This document shows positions 57,505 through 64,000 of a stretch of 64,000 nucleotides of DNA, one piece after another; within the stretch, counting starts at the first letter, position 1, and every line of letters starts with the position of its first letter. The DNA comes from Methanosphaera sp. GTDB taxonomy: Archaea; Methanobacteriota; Methanobacteria; Methanobacteriales; Methanobacteriaceae. The stretch is taken from the NCBI GenBank assembly GCA_017431845.1, contig JAFRKG010000076.1, forward strand, positions 1 through 64,000, given 5' to 3'. The translations under genes were made by a program, and so were the position numbers. The notes below the pieces were generated by a model. The model saw only the letters and a list, made by a program, of their open reading frames with translations. It searched no databases and was not told the DNA's origin.

Positions 57505-58470
57505 TTAATTAAATGAGTTAATAATATCTTCCACTAATTTTAAAGCATTCTCCCTATCTTTTCCTATAGGTGAACCAATAACAAATTCATTAATACCCAA
57601 CTTTGTAAATTCTTCAATTTTAGCAGATATATCCTCCGGAGTTCCACAAACTGAAAATGCATCAATCATGTTTTCATCAACAAGACTACTTGCTGTTTTA
57701 AAATCATACACTGCCAATGCGTTTCTAATTTTAATTGCAACATCTACAGAAATATTATGACGTTCCAATACCACATCCGGTGCACCTGCAAGAATGAATG
57801 CAACAACTGTTTTTGCCTGATTATATGCAATATCCACATTCTCATCAATACTGCATGCAGTATATGCTGCAAAATTATAATCGGCCTTATTACCTCCTTT
57901 TTGAATTCCTTCTTTTATTAATGGAACTGCTATTTCAAAATCTTTAGAATTGGAAGCATTAATTAAACATCCATCAGCAACTTCACCTGATGCTTTAAGC
58001 ATCATTGGACCTTGAGCTGCCATATATATTGGAATGTTACTTTCTATTTTTTTTATTCCATTAAGATGTGCACCTTGTTCTAATTTTTCACCATTTAACA
58101 ATACTCTTATATCATTAATAGCATTTTTAACTGTTTTAACAGGTTTTGACCAGGATAAATTTAATGTTTCCATAGTAGCTTTATCTCCAGGACCTACACC
58201 TACAATAGCTCGTCCATCAGATATTTCATTTAAAGTTGCTGTAGCAGATGCTATTGTAACTGGATTTCTTACAAAAGGATTTGAAACTCCAGACCCCATA
58301 TGAATAGTGCTTGTTTCATGAGCAGCTAATGCTAAAACTTCAAAAACATCTCTATTGTTATAATGATCAGTTATCCAGATATTTTCAAATCCAATATTTT
58401 CTGCAAGTTTTATAACTTCTAATATGTCTTTAATCGGTTCATTTGGCAGAAGTTCTAAACTAAATTTCAT
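57505..58470 (-). CDS. mer: F420-dependent methylenetetrahydromethanopterin reductase
   Basis: 321 residues from ATG 58470 after GAGGGGAT. FSLELLPNEPIKDI, WITDHYNNRDVFEVL, GSGVSNPFVRNP and VGVGPGDKATMETL are typical of Mer. It interconverts methylene- and methyl-tetrahydromethanopterin with coenzyme F420. In a methanogen that reduces methanol with hydrogen it may work mainly for C1 supply or methyl oxidation. It heads a short operon with the archaeosine gene. Confidence 0.92.
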   Translation of the reverse strand: MKFSLELLPNEPIKDILEVIKLAENIGFENIWITDHYNNRDVFEVLALAAHETSTIHMGSGVSNPFVRNPVTIASATATLNEISDGRAIVGVGPGDKATMETLNLSWSKPVKTVKNAINDIRVLLNGEKLEQGAHLNGIKKIESNIPIYMAAQGPMMLKASGEVADGCLINASNSKDFEIAVPLIKEGIQKGGNKADYNFAAYTACSIDENVDIAYNQAKTVVAFILAGAPDVVLERHNISVDVAIKIRNALAVYDFKTASSLVDENMIDAFSVCGTPEDISAKIEEFTKLGINEFVIGSPIGKDRENALKLVEDIINSFN

Positions 58471-58659
58471 TATTATCCCCTCTAACATTCTAAAATTAAT
58501 GTTATTTAAAATATTTTATATTATTATTAGTTATGTTAAAAGTAACTTCTATACTTTTTGAAAAAATAGATTGTATAAATAATTTTTATAATATAAGTTA
58601 AATTGAAAAATAATAAAATAATATGAAAAAAAAAAGAAAAAAAAGAATATAAGTCTATA

Positions 58660-60759
58660 TTAGAATGATATACTTGTGTATCTTTTAACTGTAGATGATT
58701 TGTACCAGTTATTTATTACTCCAAATGTATTTCTGCTTGAAGTAGTATCACATTTATACCATTGACCATTTACATAAACTTCTGTCCATACGTGACCTAC
58801 TACAAGACCACTTGTGAAGTAACATGTTGCATGACAATACCTTGCAGGTAATCGTGCTGTACGGAACATACCAATCAATACGTGTGATTGATCTACACAG
58901 TTACCATAACCTCTACTTAAAGTTCCTAATGCTCCATATCTAGTATTCATGTAAAACTGATAATCAGTTACAGCATTTACATAATCAAATATAGCTTTTG
59001 CTTGAGCATATAAAGAAGTAGCACCACTAATTGCTTTTTTAACAGCATTATACATAGTTGTACTGTTTACATAAGCGTTCTTAGCACTGCCCAGGTATTG
59101 TTCAAATCCGGAAGGTACATCATTATCCGTTGCTGATCCACTGCTTGAAGAGGATGAACTAGATGAAGATGATGATGAACTTGAAGATGAAGTAGAAATC
59201 TTATCTATTCCAACATAATTTGGCAACCGATTGTGTTCAGCTAAATAACCAATTACTCTTGAGTAAGCATAAACAGCATCAGTAAAGCTTAAGGTTAAAC
59301 CTGAATTACTTTTCATAGTTTTTGGAGCACGTCCATTTTCTATATAAGAGTCAACTATAGTCTTAGCCAAAGCCATATAATCTTTAGTGTAGAAGTTAAT
59401 ATTATACTGGGATGTGCCGGTTGATGATGAAGGTGTTGAAAATCCTCCATTATGGAAAGAATCATTATATGTTAACATTTGTGTATACATGTATAATAGA
59501 TCTGCCATTGATACTTCGTTACCACCCATAGCTGCATAGTTAGGTAATCTATTATTGTTTTTAATAAAATCTCTAACTGATACTCCTTTTTCAAGTAATT
59601 GAGCATAAGTATAAGTTGAAACTAAATCTGATTGAACCCTTAATGTTGTATTTTTTCTTACTTCATTTAATGCACCAGAACCACCATATACTACAGTTAC
59701 AACGTAATGCTCTTCATCTAATTTGCTTGAATCATACTTGTATTCAGCGGTACTGTCAACCATTTTTACTGTTGCAACTGTTTTTCCATTTATTTTGAAA
59801 CCAAGTTTACCTGTAGCATCAGTGTAACCAACATCTGTTAATTTTGCTTTTAATGTTACGGTATAACCTTTTTTAACAAAAATTAATGAATCAACATCTA
59901 TTTTAGGTGTTCTTTTCTTAACTACTAATTTAGCCGAAGTTTCTTTATAAGATGAAACTGTGGTTTCTCCTATTTTTAATATTAATGGATAAGTTTTTGC
60001 CTTAGCAGGGACAACACAAGTTACTGATGCTACCCCATTTTGTACTATTGTAGAACCAATAGTTTTTCCGTTTATTTTGAAAACTGCTTTTGTACTATTT
60101 ACTGGTGTTCCATCTTCATAATTAACATTAGCTTTTAATGTTGTTTTTGCTGCAGATAAGACTTCAGAATCTTCTAATGTAACAATTACATTATGTCTCT
60201 TAATTAATAAAGACGAAGTTGCTTTTGTAGTTGCTGTTTCTGAAGTTTCACCTACTGTTATTGATATATCATATTCTTTTGCATGCCATTTTGGTAGCAT
60301 ATAATTAAAGGATATGATTCCATTAGTAACTCTTGGATGACCTATAGTATTTCCATTAATTTTAATAGCAGTTTTTGCATCTTTTAAGATTTCACCATTT
60401 TGATAAGTAACACTTGCTTTTATTGTGATTAATTGATTTGCATATGATGTTATTGGTTGAGATGTTATGATAACTTTTTCTTTGTTTGCTGCTGTCTTTG
60501 TGTTAGAATTGTTTGTTGATTGTTTTGATATTGTTTTCTCATCGGATGAAATATCATTTGTTATAGCTTCATATTCATTGCTTACCGTATTTTTTATAGA
60601 ATTTGATTCTATATTGGTATTACTCTCTGTTTGTGTATTTGTAACAACATCTGATGTTAAATCATTTGTTGTAGTATTTTCATTGCTATCTGTTGCAGAT
60701 ATTGCGGAAATACTGAGTAAGATTGAAACAAAGAGAACCAAAATCAAACTTCTCTTAAT
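58660..60759 (-). CDS. Secreted transglutaminase-like protein with pseudomurein-binding repeats, ATT start
   Basis: 699 residues if ATT 60759 is used. The longest ATG/GTG/TTG frame (TTG 60747) cuts the charged n-region off the signal peptide; ATT 60759 lies 7 bases after GGAGG and yields KRSLILVLFVSILLSISAISA after the start. Then Thr/Ser/Asn-rich spacer (25-95), three Ig-like (Big_3-type) repeats (about 95-375), two pseudomurein-binding repeats (VRDFIKNNNRLPNY and AEHNRLPNYVGI regions), a run of about 17 Ser, and a transglutaminase-like domain with YGNCVDQSHV (Cys), VVGHVWTEVYV (His) and YKCDTTSS (Asp). Likely a wall-bound peptide-cutting or remodelling enzyme. Confidence 0.87.
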   Translation of the reverse strand: MKRSLILVLFVSILLSISAISATDSNENTTTNDLTSDVVTNTQTESNTNIESNSIKNTVSNEYEAITNDISSDEKTISKQSTNNSNTKTAANKEKVIITSQPITSYANQLITIKASVTYQNGEILKDAKTAIKINGNTIGHPRVTNGIISFNYMLPKWHAKEYDISITVGETSETATTKATSSLLIKRHNVIVTLEDSEVLSAAKTTLKANVNYEDGTPVNSTKAVFKINGKTIGSTIVQNGVASVTCVVPAKAKTYPLILKIGETTVSSYKETSAKLVVKKRTPKIDVDSLIFVKKGYTVTLKAKLTDVGYTDATGKLGFKINGKTVATVKMVDSTAEYKYDSSKLDEEHYVVTVVYGGSGALNEVRKNTTLRVQSDLVSTYTYAQLLEKGVSVRDFIKNNNRLPNYAAMGGNEVSMADLLYMYTQMLTYNDSFHNGGFSTPSSSTGTSQYNINFYTKDYMALAKTIVDSYIENGRAPKTMKSNSGLTLSFTDAVYAYSRVIGYLAEHNRLPNYVGIDKISTSSSSSSSSSSSSSSSSSGSATDNDVPSGFEQYLGSAKNAYVNSTTMYNAVKKAISGATSLYAQAKAIFDYVNAVTDYQFYMNTRYGALGTLSRGYGNCVDQSHVLIGMFRTARLPARYCHATCYFTSGLVVGHVWTEVYVNGQWYKCDTTSSRNTFGVINNWYKSSTVKRYTSISF

Positions 60760-61087
60760 CTTATCGCCTCCTATACAACCAAAAAAAAGATTCTGTATGA
60801 ATCGGATTAAATATATTGTATTAATTTTTTTATGGTTTGTTTTTAGTGATCAATTTTTTTCAAAATTAATAAGCTATGAAAATTAAGAATCTATACAATT
60901 CTTAAGAATAACTTATCTTTTTATAAGTATTTAAAGATATAGTAAAAAGATTTATATATAGGGGACATTAATAGTTAAAAAAAGTTTAAAAATATTGAAA
61001 ATTATTATATTGCTGGGAAAAAAATTGAAACCAAAAAGTATATAAATAAGTTCGGAGATATTTTATATTGTACTACATGTACTAAAT
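60760..61087. promoter_or_regulatory. Intergenic region with tRNA-Gln promoter
   Basis: Apart from the ribosome site of the transglutaminase gene, no gene is seen. BRE/TATA-like CCAAAAAGTATATAAATA at about 61031-61047 lies about 40 bases before the tRNA. On the other strand the transglutaminase promoter must lie near 60790-60860 but no clear box stands out. A GATTTATATATAGG segment near 60950 is a further TATA-like site. Confidence 0.5.
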
Positions 61088-61159
61088 AGTCCCATAGGGT
61101 AGTGGCAATCCTCCTGGTCTTTGGAACCGGGGACAGCGGTTCGACTCCGCTTGGGACTA
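61088..61159 (+). tRNA. tRNA-Gln (anticodon TTG)
   Basis: Acceptor AGTCCCA pairs with TGGGACT, followed by A. The anticodon stem is CTGGT/ACCGG with loop CTTTGGA, giving TTG. The T-loop is GGTTCGACTCC. CCA is not encoded. A matching TATA box lies about 45 bases upstream. Confidence 0.95.
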
Positions 61160-61242
61160 CTAATCTTTTAACTAGTTTTACAAAAAATTTATTTAATAAT
61201 TATAACAAATAATTTACTTAAGAAATATAAGGAGATTAAAAT

Positions 61243-61398
61243 ATGCCTTATGAAGATCCATTAAAAGAATACTTAGATGAAGATCCTGAAAGAAGAGTAA
61301 AATTATTTTATATTTATACAAGAATAATGATAGTATCAACATTCCTAATAGCATTTGGAGTAATGGTATACATACTAATAACATTAAAAATAATATAA
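61243..61398 (+). CDS. Small single-pass membrane protein (51 residues)
   Basis: The ATG at 61243 follows AAGGAGATT. The protein has a charged N-terminus (MPYEDPLKEYLDEDPERRVK) and one hydrophobic helix (residues about 28-48, ending LITLKII). The coding frame ends exactly where the convergent ATP-grasp gene ends, with no base between. I do not recognise it. The clear ribosome site, charged/TM layout and A-ending codons support a real gene. Confidence 0.65.
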   Translation: MPYEDPLKEYLDEDPERRVKLFYIYTRIMIVSTFLIAFGVMVYILITLKII

Positions 61399-62487
61399 TT
61401 AAATTATAGAATCATACACTTTTTTTCTTATTATTTCAGCTTTACCCATAGCATTCTCTAAAATCCTATCAGATACGATAATAGTAGCAATAGGAGTGCC
61501 TTTTTTATACAAGTAATCAGATGGAGAACAATCATTTAAGAAATCAATTCCCCTTAAATCATACTTAGCATCATTCAATGAATAAGGAACTAATTTTACA
61601 CAAAAATTCTTTAATTTAGGAATTTCAACCAGTTCATTATTACAAGAATCAATATGTGCCTTAGCTAAGTTAATGTTAAAACTATTTTCCACACATTCAA
61701 ATGTGCCCTGAATCCTAGGATTAACTTCCAATACATAAACATTATTTTTATGTAAAATAAAATCCACACCATTAGAACCAACAAGTTTAAACATTTTAGA
61801 AATTTTTGTTGAAATGTTAATTAATTTGGGATTAGAATTGATTAATGGAGTAATGTTTCCACAATATAAAAAGTCATTACCACCCAACATTTTTGAACCA
61901 ATAATCTGATCAGAGGTAGTGACCATGCTAATTTCATGGGAATTATATGATAAAAAAGAACTGCTTACGCTTTTTCCTTCTATATATTCCTGTAAAATAA
62001 AATCTCCATCCAATTGAATATTAGTATTGAAATAATTTATTCCAACTCCGCCTGAACCATATATAGGTTTGATAACAAATTTTTTATCTTTATGGTTATT
62101 AACTATTTCTGTTGCTTCTTCAATACTGTTAATTCTATATGTTGCAGGCATTAGGAAGTTTTTATGTAATTTTTTATACATTTCCCATTTATTGTTGATG
62201 TGTCTTGTATTAGTATTTCCTATGATTTTTGAATGAGGATACCTATCTGTGTTAACATCACTAGAAAAAATAATGTAATCAACATCATTTACATAATTTA
62301 ACGATAAATCTTCTAATATTTTTAAATCAAAAGTATCATTATTTGATGGAACAATTAGTTTATCCACATATTTTTTTTGATCTTCCAATTCAAAAAAACT
62401 GGTAGCATACACAGTATACCCCAACATTTTTAAAGATTTTGAAACTGCCCTAGTATTAGAACCAACAACTAAAATAATCGTAATAAT
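61399..62487 (-). CDS. ATP-grasp enzyme (carboligase-like), probable ATT start
   Basis: From ATG 62427 the protein would lack the conserved first strand; upstream the frame encodes IILVVGSNTRAVSKSLK, a typical N-terminus of the COG2232-type ATP-grasp family. Only ATT codons are available as starts (62475 to 62490); GGTTGT at 62491-62496 favours 62487, giving 362 residues. FVIKPIYGSGGVGIN and FILQEYIEGKSVSSSF are ATP-binding, VLEVNPRIQGTFECVE is the metal-binding end. It probably joins an acid to an amine using ATP; substrate unknown. Confidence 0.8.
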   Translation of the reverse strand: MITIILVVGSNTRAVSKSLKMLGYTVYATSFFELEDQKKYVDKLIVPSNNDTFDLKILEDLSLNYVNDVDYIIFSSDVNTDRYPHSKIIGNTNTRHINNKWEMYKKLHKNFLMPATYRINSIEEATEIVNNHKDKKFVIKPIYGSGGVGINYFNTNIQLDGDFILQEYIEGKSVSSSFLSYNSHEISMVTTSDQIIGSKMLGGNDFLYCGNITPLINSNPKLINISTKISKMFKLVGSNGVDFILHKNNVYVLEVNPRIQGTFECVENSFNINLAKAHIDSCNNELVEIPKLKNFCVKLVPYSLNDAKYDLRGIDFLNDCSPSDYLYKKGTPIATIIVSDRILENAMGKAEIIRKKVYDSII

Positions 62488-62638
62488 AATACAACCTAAA
62501 AAATTTTTGAAAATATAAAAAAATTAATTCAATAAATAAAATTAGTAATTCCAATAATATAACATTTTTGAAAAAATAGTAATTTAATAATAAAGTTGGA
62601 AAGGTTAAAAAAAGAATAATCATGGAAAATCCATGAAA

Positions 62639-63289
62639 TTATTCAGATTCTTTTGCATCCATGTTACGTTTAATAACTTTAAGTTGCACGAAACTTTCCC
62701 TTTCCATTTCCTCTAAACGCATTTCAATAAATGAAATTGTATTGTTTATACGAGGAATCATAACATGTTCTAAAGCATTTACTCTTCTTTTTGTTGCTTC
62801 AACTTCTTTAGCTAACATGATAATTGTTTTTTCGATTTCTCCAAGTTCAATAATTATTTTAATTGACTCTTCGAATTCTTTAGCAGCAATATCTAAGTTT
62901 GCTGAAGTACCAGCAAAACCATAACCTCTGCTAATTAAATCATTATGTGTAGCTTGACTTTTTACAACAGGTACAGAAACACCCATAATACTTCTAGAAC
63001 TTATGTCTAATTCGATAGATTCTCTAACTGATAAAGCTGCACGTTTAACTGCCATATCTCCCATGTCTATTTGAGCTTTGTTTAGTTCTGCGTATGCAAT
63101 AGCTAATTTCTTTTCAACTTCATCTCTAGAACCTTTTACTCTATCCAATATTTCAAAAAACTCCTTAATAAGAGCATCTCTTTTTTCTTTAAGAAGACTA
63201 TGACCTTTAGTAGACAATTTAGCTCTGTCTTTTAAATTAAGAAGTTCCATACGAGTTGGATTTATTCCATCCAATTTTTCTCCTGCCAT
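62639..63289 (-). CDS. atpD: A-type ATP synthase subunit D
   Basis: 216 residues, the central-stalk subunit. The N-terminal coiled helix ([29 protein letters not shown]) and the C-terminal helix ([18 protein letters not shown]) are typical. It turns inside the A3B3 head during ATP synthesis driven by Na+ or H+. It is 54 bp after atpB on the same strand, the usual A-B-D order. Confidence 0.95.
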   Translation of the reverse strand: MAGEKLDGINPTRMELLNLKDRAKLSTKGHSLLKEKRDALIKEFFEILDRVKGSRDEVEKKLAIAYAELNKAQIDMGDMAVKRAALSVRESIELDISSRSIMGVSVPVVKSQATHNDLISRGYGFAGTSANLDIAAKEFEESIKIIIELGEIEKTIIMLAKEVEATKRRVNALEHVMIPRINNTISFIEMRLEEMERESFVQLKVIKRNMDAKESE

Positions 63290-63343
63290 TAATTAGCCTC
63301 CTTCACTGACATATTTACACTACTATTAAAGTATAAAGTAAAT

Positions 63344-64000
63344 TTATTCTTCTGCAGCTTCTTCAGTTGCTTGTTCAGTAGGTAAATATTTTTCGACGAA
63401 TTCGTCTTTTACACGTTTAAGTTCAGTTTTAGGTAAGATGGTAAATAAGTCCCAACCTAAGTCAAGAGTTTCTTGAATAGATCTGTCTTCATCTAGACTT
63501 TGTCTGATAAATCTGTCTTCGAAAGCATCAGCAAATCTTAAGTATTTAAGGTCTGTTTCAGTTAATGCTTCTTCCCCTACTACTGCGGTTAAGTCACGTA
63601 AGTCACGACCTTCTGCGTAAGCAGCATATAATTGGTCAGATACTCCACTGTGATCTTCACGAGTACGGTCTCCACCGATACCCCCACTCATTAACCTTGA
63701 TAATGAAGGAAGTACGTTTACAGGTGGGTAAATACCATTTCTGTCTAATTCACGATCTAATACTATTTGACCTTCAGTAATATATCCTGTTAAGTCAGGA
63801 ATTGGGTGAGTAATATCATCCTGTGGCATAACTAATATAGGCATCTGAGTAATTGAACCTTCTTTTCCACCTATACGTCCTGCACGTTCGTACATCTGTG
63901 ATAAGTCAGTGTACATGTAACCAGGGTATCCTCTACGTCCTGGTACTTCACTACGTGCTGATGAAATTTCCCTAAGTGCTTCACAATAGTTAGTAATATC
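63344..64000 (-). CDS. atpB: A-type ATP synthase subunit B, C-terminal part
   Basis: The frame continues beyond the right window edge; about 218 C-terminal residues are visible, beginning [68 protein letters not shown] and [12 protein letters not shown] are hallmarks of the non-catalytic B subunit. It ends with an Ala/Glu-rich tail. The N-terminal half and start are outside the window. Confidence 0.95.
   Translation of the reverse strand, partial: DITNYCEALREISSARSEVPGRRGYPGYMYTDLSQMYERAGRIGGKEGSITQMPILVMPQDDITHPIPDLTGYITEGQIVLDRELDRNGIYPPVNVLPSLSRLMSGGIGGDRTREDHSGVSDQLYAAYAEGRDLRDLTAVVGEEALTETDLKYLRFADAFEDRFIRQSLDEDRSIQETLDLGWDLFTILPKTELKRVKDEFVEKYLPTEQATEEAAEE

Noticed and set aside
1-64000. 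CRISPR array, rRNA genes, integrated virus or plasmid origin
   Set aside because: No regularly spaced repeats, rRNA stretches, capsid or integrase genes were seen.

Overview
The window looks like a chromosome segment of a gut methanogen of the order Methanobacteriales, most likely Methanosphaera. The grounds are the very AT-rich DNA, archaeal information genes (TATA-binding protein, Pelota, FEN-1, HerA-NurA-Mre11-Rad50, a Cdc48-type ATPase, A-type ATP synthase), methanogen genes (mer, an F430-type cfbC, AksA and its aconitase partner, an archaeosine radical SAM enzyme) and pseudomurein-related cell-wall genes (MraY-like and MurG-like proteins, pseudomurein-binding repeats, an adhesin-like protein). 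The genus comes from resemblance, not from a database search.

Layout. 0-0.3 kb: tail of a TnpB gene. 0.4-7.6 kb: divergent TrpY-like regulator and a complete trpEGCFBAD operon, with two perfect 16-bp palindromes between them. 7.7-14.5 kb: flavin disulfide oxidoreductase, MurG-like and MraY-like wall enzymes around a ferredoxin, pelota, and prephenate dehydrogenase. 14.6-21.6 kb: Cdc48/VAT, S-adenosylhomocysteine hydrolase, and a galE-glycosyltransferase-fen1 run. 22.3-28.9 kb: nurA-herA-mre11-rad50 operon. 29-31.5 kb: a SerB-type phosphatase fused to an acidic and coiled-coil tail, then tbp. 31.6-40.3 kb: accessory island with broken insertion sequences, a large secreted adhesin carrying a papain-like domain, and one insertion sequence nested inside another. 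40.3-43.4 kb: CYTH protein and AksA/HacA. 43.4-47.8 kb: nucleotide-sugar genes (galU, rmlA, rmlB, rmlD). 47.9-58.5 kb: tRNA-Leu, DUF371, DUF123, cfbC, U32 protein, purF, flavoprotein, DUF89, TrmB regulator, hybrid cluster protein, RaSEA and mer. 58.6-64 kb: secreted transglutaminase with pseudomurein-binding repeats, tRNA-Gln, small membrane protein, ATP-grasp enzyme, and A-type ATP synthase subunits D and B (B cut by the window end).

Main points for a second look. (1) Four genes (aksA, the adhesin, the transglutaminase protein and the ATP-grasp enzyme) have conserved N-termini or signal peptides that extend upstream of any ATG, GTG or TTG; each open frame begins with ATT, placed behind a Shine-Dalgarno sequence in at least three cases. 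(2) Removing the inner insertion sequence (37700-39461) and one copy of its 7-bp target duplication restores the reading frame of the outer transposase exactly. (3) A 103-bp direct repeat (three mismatches) brackets the adhesin gene. (4) A Trp-codon mini-ORF sits behind the only good ribosome binding site in front of trpE.

Many start codons were set using a local rule seen here: GGTGAT or a close variant, then usually 3-5 bases, then the start codon. Several start codons are therefore TTG or lie a few codons inside the longest open frame.
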